Source: Dyadobacter sp. 676
GTDB lineage: Bacteria; Bacteroidota; Bacteroidia; Cytophagales; Spirosomataceae
Assembly (NCBI RefSeq): GCF_040448675.1
Contig: NZ_CP159289.1
Location: forward strand, 5,563,001 to 5,627,000
Direction of reading: 5' to 3'
DNA length: 64,000 bases
A model generated the notes under the pieces. The model saw only the letters and a list, made by a program, of their open reading frames with translations, was not told where the DNA came from and made no database searches. Position numbers and translations under genes: made by a program. Below, in pieces: positions 8,489 through 16,877 of this stretch. Each line of letters starts with the position of its first letter. The stretch's first letter is position 1.

Positions 8489-9148
8489 TTGTTTACATCG
8501 ATGAAACCCTTTCAGAAAGTCCTGATAGCCGACGATCATTCCATTGTCCGGTACGGCTTACGCCTCCTGGTGCAGGAAGTTACAGGAACAAACGGCGCGA
8601 TCGATTTCGCCAGGGATGGCCTGGAAATCAGGAAACTTTTGCAGACCAACCGCTACGATTTCCTGATCCTGGACATCAATATGCCTCACTCCGACGGCCT
8701 TACGCTCGTTACGGAAATTATTTCCCGGTCGCCGGAAATCCGGATCCTCGTTCTCTCGGTCAATCCCGAAAAAGCGCACGCCAAACGCTACCTCGAGGCG
8801 GGAGCATATGGGTATGTCGAGAAAGGGGAATCCGACGAAGAGCTCCGGAAAGCGATCGTCCATATCGCGGGCGGGCAGCGCTATATGAGCCAGGCGCAAA
8901 TGCAACTTTTTTCGAATATGCTTTTCGGAAAAAAATACCAAAACCCCTTCGACCAGCTTTCTCCAAGGGAATTCGCGGCGGCAATGTTGTTCTTAAAGGG
9001 CCACGGACTGGCGGAAGTTGCCGAAACGATGCATATTTCGGTATCGACGGCCAGCACCCATAAGTCCCGCATTTTCCACAAGCTCGCGGTCGAGAACCTG
9101 CTGGACCTGCAAAAGCTTGCCAAATTGCATTCCGTTTTGGAAGACTAA
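8489..9148 (+). CDS. LuxR/NarL-type response regulator
   Basis: Two-component response regulator of 219 residues. The receiver domain has the acidic pair D15-D16 in VLIADDHS, phospho-acceptor D62 in LILDINMP and the conserved Lys112. The output is a LuxR-type helix-turn-helix (about 155-212: LSPREFAAAMLFLKGHGL, then VSTASTHKSRIFHKL). Translation may start at MKPFQKV (8501), which would remove four residues. No matching HisKA_3 kinase is beside it, so the partner must be elsewhere. The tandem GEVED genes start about 500 bases downstream and could be targets. Confidence 0.92.
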   Translation: MFTSMKPFQKVLIADDHSIVRYGLRLLVQEVTGTNGAIDFARDGLEIRKLLQTNRYDFLILDINMPHSDGLTLVTEIISRSPEIRILVLSVNPEKAHAKRYLEAGAYGYVEKGESDEELRKAIVHIAGGQRYMSQAQMQLFSNMLFGKKYQNPFDQLSPREFAAAMLFLKGHGLAEVAETMHISVSTASTHKSRIFHKLAVENLLDLQKLAKLHSVLED

Positions 9149-9400
9149 CCAAGAATTCCGAAGATAGGACAACCTCACCATCGCGCGTTGCACGTCGCCC
9201 TGTCGTCGGCCTTCCGAACCGCGGAATTACATTATTTCCTACGCCCTGCCCCGGCAACGTCGGGTCAATGCCGTTAAAATCGGCAGGCAAAAGCCTCTCC
9301 CGCGCTCTCCGGTTCATACATACACCGCCTATTTATTCGACATCTGCCAAAAGCCGTATTCGTAACGGATTTCGCTGTCGCGTTTACTTGTCCCGTCTTG

Positions 9401-9422
9401 ATTGTAGCCGTTCGGCTACAAT
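9401..9422. promoter_or_regulatory. perfect 10-bp inverted repeat, candidate operator
   Basis: ATTGTAGCCG and its exact reverse complement are separated by two T. The half-site TTGTAGCC also occurs in the direct repeats at 6244-6277 and, in variant form, in the dyad at 44106-44130. The dyad ends 42 bases upstream of the minus-7 element TAGTTTTG, a position suited to an activator. As RNA it would be a 10-bp hairpin with an impossibly tight loop, so a DNA-binding role is more likely. Confidence 0.5.
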
Positions 9423-9464
9423 GCATTTCAAGATCTCGCTATTTTTCGACAAAAGAAGTAGCAA

Positions 9465-9472
9465 TAGTTTTG
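9465..9472 (+). promoter_or_regulatory. minus-7 promoter element for the first GEVED gene
   Basis: TAGTTTTG fits the Bacteroidota TAnnTTTG element. No clear TTG lies at minus 33, consistent with a promoter that needs an activator. Transcription would begin near 9479, well ahead of either candidate start codon of the gene. Confidence 0.45.
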
Positions 9473-9651
9473 ATAGCGTAAAAGTATAGTTCTAAACGCA
9501 ATAAAAATTATTTCTATTTAACGCACAGGATTCCATAGCCCGTATAATGATAGCGGCGACTTTGCGGGCATATAACTCCCTCAATCTCCGGACAGTAATC
9601 GACCCTCGTTCCTCATCAGATGGTGTTAGTATTTACTTTAATTCCGATTGT

Positions 9652-11709
9652 ATGAAAGAGAAACTTTACTTACAGAAAAGCAGGCCTTTCCCATCCTGGC
9701 AGACGGTTTCCCAGAAAGCCGCCCGGCTGGCTTGCTGTGCGATGTTACCTGCCAGCCTGTTACTTTCTTACGGCAACGTTCAAGGCCAGGCCGTGAGGGC
9801 TACCGGCGGGACCGGCGCAAACCGGTCGACCTGGTGGCTGGATTTTTCCAGCATGGGAGAAATAGCCGCCGGAGCGACGGTCGACCAGTCATTTACGGTC
9901 AATGGCGTAGACATAACGGTACTAATCGATCAGATTTCGTTTGAAGGATCGGTTGAAACGGGCCATACCCTGGCCGAACAACGGCTGATCGCCTATACGC
10001 CGGGCGGATGGCAGGGCGACGGATTCGACAATATGTACAACATCGGTGGCCCTAATGCCGCCAATACGCTTACTCCGGCGATTTCATCCAAATACACAGG
10101 TGACTATCCCGGAACGGGCCTCATGTCTATTACCCGGTTCCGTCTTCGGGCCTACGCAACGCTGAACGGACTGCCCGTCGACCTGGCATTTCTGTTCGCC
10201 AACGCGGAAGACGACTACTCTTCCACTAACGGCGTTACCACCGAGGATGAATATGAACAAGCCTCGACTAACGGAAGCCCCTGGCGGATTTCGGAGCGCA
10301 AAGTCGATGCGGAAGGCACCCTGGCGTATAAAAAACTGACATTCTGGGATAACAACCAGTCGGTGCGGATTTCTGCGGGAGCCACTCCCGGGCAATACAC
10401 CAACGGCGGCAATGTCGCAATTATGGCAACCAGGAAAGAGGCCACGAGTGCGGTTAACCCACTTGAATCGAACATTGTGCTCGTAGGTGCCGGACGGGGC
10501 GCCATTGCATTGGGCATCGCGATCAGTATCGATCATGGCGATGCACCTTCGTCGTATGGCGATGCCGAGAACTTTTATCTGGCTACCGGGCAGGGGGGGA
10601 ATCCCGCCAACACGACGATTCACGACGAATACCTGAGCGAGGGCGGCAGCGCGCCGGCGGGTTCCATCGTTATCGCTCCTTCTGCCGGTATCCTCGATCC
10701 GCTTACACCAAGGCTAGGTACCAACCGCACCGACCCTGACCCGGCGGGTGCATTCAGCGTCGAGGCGGACGGTGATAATGCCGCCGGACGCGCTCCCAAC
10801 GACGAAGATGCCTTGGCCGCGATCCCGACACTCAATGCGGGTAGCTCCACATACAGCATCACGGTGCCGTACCACTCCAGCACGGTAACCAATTACATTA
10901 CCGGCTGGGTTGACTTCAACCGGGACGGCATTTTTACGGCCAGCGAATTTGCATCGGCCACTGTTCCTCCCAATACCGACGGTGATGCTACACTCACCTG
11001 GACGGGCATCAACCCGGTGGAGGGCAAATCCTACATCCGTTTGCGGATTTCGGAATATTCCAGCGGCGATCCGGCCAACGATTTACCGGGAACGCCTTCG
11101 GATGACCGGTGCACAATGGTGCTCAACTATGGAGAAACCGAGGATTATACCTTCTCGATCCAACCGCCTCTTCCTGTCACATTAACGGCATTTACCGCCA
11201 AAGCCGAAAGCGGGACCGCCGTTTTGAGCTGGTCGACAACCGCGGAAGCTAACAGCGCTTATTTCGAAATCGAACGCAGCCTTAACGGTAAGCAGTGGTC
11301 GGCGATCGGGCGCGTGGATGCAACGGGAGAAAGCAGCGTGTTGAAGCATTATACATTTACCGATATTTCTCCCCTGGGAGGCGAAAACCTGTACCGCCTC
11401 AAAATGACCGATCAGGACGCGACCTATGCGTACAGTGGTATCCGTAGCATCCGTTTCGATAAGCGGGAAGCTGCGCTTTATCCCAACCCTGTCACCAACA
11501 AGTTCCGCTTGAATGCCGATAACCTGCACGCGATCCGACAAGTGCAGCTCATCGACCTCACCGGCAGGGAAGTCTTGCGGCAAGACAGGCAGGTACAAAA
11601 CGACTTTCCGAGCGAAATAGACCTTACCGCCATCCCCGCAGGCATCTACCTCGTACGCATAACCCATACGGACGACACAGTCCGCGTGGTGCGGATTGTC
11701 AAACGGTAG
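9652..11709 (+). CDS. secreted CshA/GEVED-domain protein with T9SS sorting tail
   Basis: Large exported surface or secreted protein. The chosen ATG at 9652 gives a signal peptide ending ...GNVQGQA; an in-frame ATG at 9547 would add 35 non-signal-like residues. From 9652: a CshA-like adhesin domain (about 45-290, with WWLDFSSMG and LIAYTPGGWQGDGFDN), a linker, a GEVED domain (about 413-503, ITGWVDFNRDGIFTASEF to GETEDYTFSI), a fibronectin-like region, and a C-terminal type IX sorting tail (about 609-685, LYPNPVTNKF to GIYLVRITH). CshA domains mediate adhesion in streptococci; an adhesive role here is inferred. Tandem paralogue of the next gene. Confidence 0.88.
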   Translation: MKEKLYLQKSRPFPSWQTVSQKAARLACCAMLPASLLLSYGNVQGQAVRATGGTGANRSTWWLDFSSMGEIAAGATVDQSFTVNGVDITVLIDQISFEGSVETGHTLAEQRLIAYTPGGWQGDGFDNMYNIGGPNAANTLTPAISSKYTGDYPGTGLMSITRFRLRAYATLNGLPVDLAFLFANAEDDYSSTNGVTTEDEYEQASTNGSPWRISERKVDAEGTLAYKKLTFWDNNQSVRISAGATPGQYTNGGNVAIMATRKEATSAVNPLESNIVLVGAGRGAIALGIAISIDHGDAPSSYGDAENFYLATGQGGNPANTTIHDEYLSEGGSAPAGSIVIAPSAGILDPLTPRLGTNRTDPDPAGAFSVEADGDNAAGRAPNDEDALAAIPTLNAGSSTYSITVPYHSSTVTNYITGWVDFNRDGIFTASEFASATVPPNTDGDATLTWTGINPVEGKSYIRLRISEYSSGDPANDLPGTPSDDRCTMVLNYGETEDYTFSIQPPLPVTLTAFTAKAESGTAVLSWSTTAEANSAYFEIERSLNGKQWSAIGRVDATGESSVLKHYTFTDISPLGGENLYRLKMTDQDATYAYSGIRSIRFDKREAALYPNPVTNKFRLNADNLHAIRQVQLIDLTGREVLRQDRQVQNDFPSEIDLTAIPAGIYLVRITHTDDTVRVVRIVKR

Positions 11710-11760
11710 GCATGCCATAGCCCATTAATTTTCAACTTAATCAGTCTTAGCCAATAGATT

Positions 11761-14700
11761 ATGATGCTAATCAGACAAACTCATTTATTTTCTCCAATAG
11801 TCCGACAGATTTTCCGGATTAAACTAGAAACCGTGAAAAGGTTGCTCCTCGCGGCAGCTTGCCTTGTGCTTTGTCAATCGGTCGTCAACGCACAGGCCGT
11901 TAAAGCTACCGGAGGTTCGGGGGCCTACCGCGACAGGATCTGGTGGCTCGACTTCAGTAACATCGGAGAGGTCCAGGCGGGACAAACCATTTCAAGGAAT
12001 TTCAATGTCAACGGCGTTCTGGTGACGGTTACGCTCGACAATATTTCTTTTGGCGGTAAAACGCCCTCGGACCAACGGCTCATTGCGTACCGCCCCGGCG
12101 GCTGGGTTGGCGATGGGTTCGACAACCTCTACCATACCGGTGGCCCTAATGCAGCCAATACCCTGGCATCCGCATTATCGGGCAAGATCACCGGTACGTA
12201 CACCATCGACGGCCTGGCGGCAATCCTGAACTTCCGGTTCAGGGCCTATGCGACCGTCAACGGTATTCCGATGGACCTGGGGCTGGTATTCGCCAATGCG
12301 GAAGACGATGCTACCGTTACATTCAATGGCACCCCGCTCGATGAATTCGAGCAGGCGTCGACTAACGGTACGGCCTGGCAGCTGCTGGAAAAAAAGACCG
12401 ACGCCAATACACCGGCGAATAAAAAACTCACCTTCTTCGGCAATACGGCACGGATTTCGGCAGGTAGCGGAGTCATCTACACCGGAGCGCAAGACCCCAA
12501 CGGCGGCAACGTCGCTGTATTATACACTAAAAAAGCCGCAACGACAGCAGCGAACCAGCTTGAATCGAATATGGCTATTTACGGGGACGGAAGAGCGGCT
12601 ATTGCATTGGGAGTTGTACTCGACAACGACCTGGGCGACGCCCCCACGACATACGGAACGCCGACCAACATTTACTTTGCGGACCTGACCGGAGGTAACC
12701 CGGTCAGCACGACAACGCACGATGAATACCTCAGCGCGGGCGGAAGCGCTCCGGGCGGTGCAACTATTATCCAGGCCGGAACGGTGACGCCACCGTCAAC
12801 ACCCAGGCTCGGGACCAATCTGACTGACTCAGACCATGCCACCAACTATGGACCGGATGCGAACGGGGATAACGTTTCTGGAACAAGCCCCAATGACGAG
12901 GATGCCCTGCCGTCGATCCCGGCGCTGACGCCCGAATCGACCAGCTATGCGCTTTCGGTACCAGCCACCACCGGCGCGGCACCCGCTTATGTGACGGCCT
13001 GGGTGGATTTTAACAGAAATGGCTCTTTCGAAGCGTCGGAATTCGCCTCGGCGACCGTCCCGGCCAATTCCACTTCGAATGTTGCATTGTCCTGGCCGAC
13101 CATCCCGCCGGGCACAATTACCCCGGGTACAACCTACATCCGCCTCCGTATCTCGACGTTCGATTCCACCGATCCGTCCAACGACCTGCCGGGAACGCCA
13201 TTCGACGACCGCAGTACCATGGCATTGAACAACGGCGAAATCGAGGAATACGCGCTCCCTGTGGCTGCGCCGCAGCCTGCATTCGCGTGTACCAGCACCA
13301 GCGAGGGTTACCTTTTCCAGGATGCCACTACGGATGTTTTTGTGGTTAATATCGAAACCGGGGCTACCAATCAGGTTGCTACGGATATCCTCGGTACGAC
13401 GGGCAATACGCAGATCAATGCGATCGGCTACAACCGGACCGATAACTACATCTGGGGCTTCCGCCGGGGTGTGAACGAAATTGTCCGTGTCGGCGCCGAC
13501 TGGTCGGTACAAACGTTCCCCATTGCGGGACTGCCTGTGGACGGCGATTTCTTCATAGGGGATGTCGATGCGGCAGGCGTGCTGTATCTGTATAACAGTG
13601 CAGCCTATACGACGTCTATTTACCGCGTTGATGTAAATCCTGCGTCGCCAACTTATCTGCAGACACTTCCGACATTGACTACCACCGCCAGCGGAATCAC
13701 CGACTGGGCAATCAGTCCGAGCGATAACCAGATTTATGCCGTGGACAATGCCACCCTGGCACTGTACCGCTTTGACCCGGCCACAGGCGCGCGTACAGTG
13801 GTAGGCACGGTGACGGGAGGAGGCATTACCGCCGGAACATTCGGGGCAGCATATATGGACGGTGACGGCGCTTTGTTTATCAGTCAAAACGAAACGGGTA
13901 ACATCTACAAAATCTCTGCCCCGCACAGCGGAAATACCACCGCCGTTTTTCTGGCAACAGGCCCTACCTCGACGTTGAACGACGGAGCCAGATGCCCTGC
14001 CGGCAGCCTGGCCAGCCTGTCGCTGTCGGGAACTATCCATCATGATCCCGACGGAGGCAATATCAACGGTACCGGAACGAATGCTGGCGGCGCATTGCAC
14101 GTAAGCCTTGTGGATGAAAACGGCGATGTGAAAGCCACTCAACCTGTTGCAGCCGATGGCACCTACACGTTCGGCGACCTTGCTGCGGGCAGCTACACGG
14201 TGGTGCTCAGCACAACCGCCGGCACCATCGGCAGTCCTGCGCCGGCTGCGTCGCTACCTTCGGGCTATGTAAGCACTAACGAGGGGCTTACCCCTGCCGG
14301 TGATGGAACCGTTGACGGTACTATCTCCGCGACGATCTCGACCACGGATGTGACTGATGTCGACTTTGCCATCGAGCAGCTCCCTGTGGCCACACCGGAC
14401 ACCCGGCCTGCTCAGTCTAACCCCGGCGGCACCACGACCGTCGACATCACCAGCAGCTTTACAGGAACCGATCCGGACGGCACGGTGACGGGTATTTTCT
14501 TTCCGACGTTCCCAAGCAATGCCACAACTGTTCTGATCAACGGCACAAGCTACACTGCGGGCAGCTTCCCTGCTGGCGGGTTGACGGTGCCCATCGGAAC
14601 GCCGGTTCTAATCGATCCTGTGGATGGCGCCGTCACGTCGGTCATTCCGTTCCACACCATCGACAACGCCGGTCAGCGAAGCATTGCGCCCGCGGACGTC

Positions 14701-15972
14701 ACGGTTCCTTTTACCGATGCGCCGGGTTATAACCTCTCAGGAACGGTATTCAACGACACCGATGGCGGCGACATCAGCGGAATAGGTACGAATGTGAGTG
14801 ATTCGCTTTATGCGAACCTGGCGGATAACCTGGGTAATGTAGTGGCAGTTGAGCCTGTCGCAACGCTCGGAACCTATACCTTCCCGAATGTGGCTCCCGG
14901 CGATTACACCGTCGTATTAAGCACGACGCAGGGAACTGTCGGCGGCCCCGTACCAGCGGCTTCCCTGCCTGCCGGATATGTAAATACGAATGAAGGGCTC
15001 ATGCCGGCCGGCGACGGGACTGTCGATGGCGTGGTTGCGGTGACTGTAACCGACGCCGATGTTACCAATGTGGACTTCGCGATCCAGCGCCCGCCGGTTT
15101 CAGTGCCGGTCACGCTGCCTAGTCAGCAGAACCCCGGCGGTACCAATACGGTCGACATTAGCGCTCATTTCACGGGAACAGACCCGGACGGTACGGTAAC
15201 AAGTCTCAGGTTCAGGACTTTTCCCAACGAGACTACCACGCTGATAGTCGATGGAACACCCTATAATGCAGGGAATTTTCCACCGCCTCCGGGAGTAACC
15301 GTTCCTTATGGAAGTCCGGTGCTGATCGACCCGGTGGATGCGGCCACAAGCGTTGTTGTCCCTTTCAGCTTACTGGACAATGCGGGGCATGAAAGCCCGA
15401 CCTCGGACGTGACCATCCCGTTCTTTCCGCTTCCTGTCACACTTGCGCGTTTCGATGCCGTGCTGTCGGAACAATCCGTTCTGCTGACCTGGTCGACGAC
15501 CGAAGAAACCAACAGCGATCATTTCGAAATACAGCACAGTGTAAACGGGAAAACCTGGGAGGTAGTGGGAACAGTAGCTTCGTCACGCGAGAGCAGCGTC
15601 CTGGTGCATTACGAATACAAACATTCGGGGCCGTCGGCAGGTGATAACCTGTACAGACTGAGAATGGTCGATCAGGATGGAACGTATGCGTTCAGCAGCA
15701 TCAGAAACGTCCGTTTCAGCGGGCAGGCGCAGATCATATCCTACCCGAATCCGGCGACCGACAAAATCAAGCTGCGGGTGAGCAAGGCGGAGGATATCGA
15801 ACGCATAGAACTCACCGGACTGGATGGCCGTGTAGTGGCCGATCAGCGTAAGACCCGGGATTCGCGAGTGAATACCGAACTGGATATCAGGGCCCTTGCG
15901 AGCGGGGTTTACATTATCCGCATTACCTATTCGAACGGGTCGGTGGCTTCCGATAAGATCGTTAAAAAATAA
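11761..15972 (+). CDS. large secreted CshA/GEVED repeat protein with T9SS sorting tail
   Basis: Exported protein of 1403 residues, 51 bases after its paralogue and probably in the same operon. Order: signal peptide (ends ...CQSVVNAQA), CshA-like domain (about 47-290), GEVED domain (about 408-501), a beta-propeller-like region resembling DUF6923 (about 510-753, YLFQDATTDVFVVNIETG), two tandem copies of a ~230-residue SdrD-B-like unit (about 756-988 and 991-1222), then a fibronectin-like segment and a type IX sorting tail (about 1325-1403, SYPNPATDKIKL). The extra propeller and repeats distinguish it from the first copy. Probably a stalk-like surface adhesin; function is inferred. Confidence 0.88.
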   Translation: MMLIRQTHLFSPIVRQIFRIKLETVKRLLLAAACLVLCQSVVNAQAVKATGGSGAYRDRIWWLDFSNIGEVQAGQTISRNFNVNGVLVTVTLDNISFGGKTPSDQRLIAYRPGGWVGDGFDNLYHTGGPNAANTLASALSGKITGTYTIDGLAAILNFRFRAYATVNGIPMDLGLVFANAEDDATVTFNGTPLDEFEQASTNGTAWQLLEKKTDANTPANKKLTFFGNTARISAGSGVIYTGAQDPNGGNVAVLYTKKAATTAANQLESNMAIYGDGRAAIALGVVLDNDLGDAPTTYGTPTNIYFADLTGGNPVSTTTHDEYLSAGGSAPGGATIIQAGTVTPPSTPRLGTNLTDSDHATNYGPDANGDNVSGTSPNDEDALPSIPALTPESTSYALSVPATTGAAPAYVTAWVDFNRNGSFEASEFASATVPANSTSNVALSWPTIPPGTITPGTTYIRLRISTFDSTDPSNDLPGTPFDDRSTMALNNGEIEEYALPVAAPQPAFACTSTSEGYLFQDATTDVFVVNIETGATNQVATDILGTTGNTQINAIGYNRTDNYIWGFRRGVNEIVRVGADWSVQTFPIAGLPVDGDFFIGDVDAAGVLYLYNSAAYTTSIYRVDVNPASPTYLQTLPTLTTTASGITDWAISPSDNQIYAVDNATLALYRFDPATGARTVVGTVTGGGITAGTFGAAYMDGDGALFISQNETGNIYKISAPHSGNTTAVFLATGPTSTLNDGARCPAGSLASLSLSGTIHHDPDGGNINGTGTNAGGALHVSLVDENGDVKATQPVAADGTYTFGDLAAGSYTVVLSTTAGTIGSPAPAASLPSGYVSTNEGLTPAGDGTVDGTISATISTTDVTDVDFAIEQLPVATPDTRPAQSNPGGTTTVDITSSFTGTDPDGTVTGIFFPTFPSNATTVLINGTSYTAGSFPAGGLTVPIGTPVLIDPVDGAVTSVIPFHTIDNAGQRSIAPADVTVPFTDAPGYNLSGTVFNDTDGGDISGIGTNVSDSLYANLADNLGNVVAVEPVATLGTYTFPNVAPGDYTVVLSTTQGTVGGPVPAASLPAGYVNTNEGLMPAGDGTVDGVVAVTVTDADVTNVDFAIQRPPVSVPVTLPSQQNPGGTNTVDISAHFTGTDPDGTVTSLRFRTFPNETTTLIVDGTPYNAGNFPPPPGVTVPYGSPVLIDPVDAATSVVVPFSLLDNAGHESPTSDVTIPFFPLPVTLARFDAVLSEQSVLLTWSTTEETNSDHFEIQHSVNGKTWEVVGTVASSRESSVLVHYEYKHSGPSAGDNLYRLRMVDQDGTYAFSSIRNVRFSGQAQIISYPNPATDKIKLRVSKAEDIERIELTGLDGRVVADQRKTRDSRVNTELDIRALASGVYIIRITYSNGSVASDKIVKK
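14026..15425 (+). repeat. two tandem ~700-bp repeats inside the large GEVED gene
   Basis: Each unit encodes an SdrD-B-like module beginning LSGTIHHDPDGG or LSGTVFNDTDGG, followed by a segment with the shared motif FTGTDPDGTVT. Both copies contain the same landmarks in the same order (TVVLSTT, PAASLP, NEGL.PAGDGTVDG, PVLIDPVD), so they arose by internal duplication and then diverged. Confidence 0.75.
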
Positions 15973-16101
15973 TAGAGCCGGTAGTAAAGAGCACTATACC
16001 ACACTATCAAGCAATTCAAAACGGTGCGCCATGATTTTACCCCGATTACTTTTCAGACCAATGAAGGGTGAGATCATGGCAAAATCCGGCTAACTGCGGC
16101 G

Positions 16102-16779
16102 TCATTTCGCGACTTCGCCTTCCGGGCCACCTCTCAACGTTTCAACTTCCGGCAAAAGAATGGACAGGTCATAAGTATATTGATGACCACGGTTCGAAAT
16201 GTAAGTCTCTATTACTTTTCTGCCTGCCCGCCATCTGCCCGACTCGTATCTGTGATTATGTTCGGTATGATACCACTCCCTGAGGGGATAGTTGAATTCG
16301 GGAGCCCCGAACCACTTCGTCAGCATTTTGTCCAGTACTTCTTTTTGATGAGGGATTTCCGCCGTATACTTCTCGTATCCGACATATTTTCCCTGAATAT
16401 CGATCTTGTATAGCTTATTCTGATGGAACGACGGGTGTACCGAGCTAAAAATGTAATTCCCTATCGCATGGTTGTAGAATTTTCCGCCGCTTTTATCGAT
16501 AGAATCCAGTTTCAGGGATTTTTCCAGGAATATCCTAAGTTGTGTTTGAAACTCGGGTACCGCAATGCCGAATAGAATGTTTGAAATGGCGCGGGTTTCT
16601 TCGGCTTCAACCGGGTCATAGTGATGTCCGCGGTCCTTTTTTGTTTCGGTGCTGCGCTGGTCCTGCTTTCCCGAGGTCTGGCACCCGCAGGCAACGCACC
16701 AAAGAAATGCGATGATTGCCCACTTCGGCAATACTCTTGTCGCAAACGCCGAAGCGGATTCGATCCCGGGTTCTTTCAT
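16102..16779 (-). CDS. hypothetical lipoprotein
   Basis: Protein of 225 residues that I do not recognise. A hydrophobic N-terminal segment (about 19-31) ends in a lipobox-like cysteine run (CVACGCQ), suggesting a lipoprotein anchored in the envelope. The mature part is hydrophilic and rich in Tyr, His and Lys. The last residues read GGPEGEVAK. It is divergent from the histidine kinase at 16878 and shares its 98-base promoter region, so it could be a target or partner of that kinase, but nothing direct shows this. Confidence 0.65.
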   Translation of the reverse strand: MKEPGIESASAFATRVLPKWAIIAFLWCVACGCQTSGKQDQRSTETKKDRGHHYDPVEAEETRAISNILFGIAVPEFQTQLRIFLEKSLKLDSIDKSGGKFYNHAIGNYIFSSVHPSFHQNKLYKIDIQGKYVGYEKYTAEIPHQKEVLDKMLTKWFGAPEFNYPLREWYHTEHNHRYESGRWRAGRKVIETYISNRGHQYTYDLSILLPEVETLRGGPEGEVAK

Positions 16780-16877
16780 AGAAATAGAATTATTTTATTA
16801 TTTGTAGCCATATTTTTACAAAATCAACTAAGAAATAAAATTACTTACAGTTACACAATTGTACTACATCAGAATAA

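Larger units (their letters stand above)
9149..9546. other. intergenic region with dyad and minus-7 element
   Basis: About 400 bases before the first GEVED gene. It contains the perfect dyad at 9401-9422 and the minus-7 element at 9465-9472, both listed separately. No other feature was seen. Confidence 0.4.

Noticed and set aside
8206..9063. 285-codon plus-strand frame overlapping the response regulator
   Set aside because: The other plus frame encodes a complete receiver and LuxR domain; this one gives an Arg/Pro-rich chain with no features.
12829..14142. 437-codon open frame on the minus strand
   Set aside because: It is antisense to the large GEVED protein, rich in Arg, Cys and Gly without any domain; a shadow.
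16028..16080. 8-bp inverted repeat GCCATGAT/ATCATGGC after the large GEVED gene
   Set aside because: The 37-base loop and lack of a T-run make it a weak terminator candidate; it could be chance.
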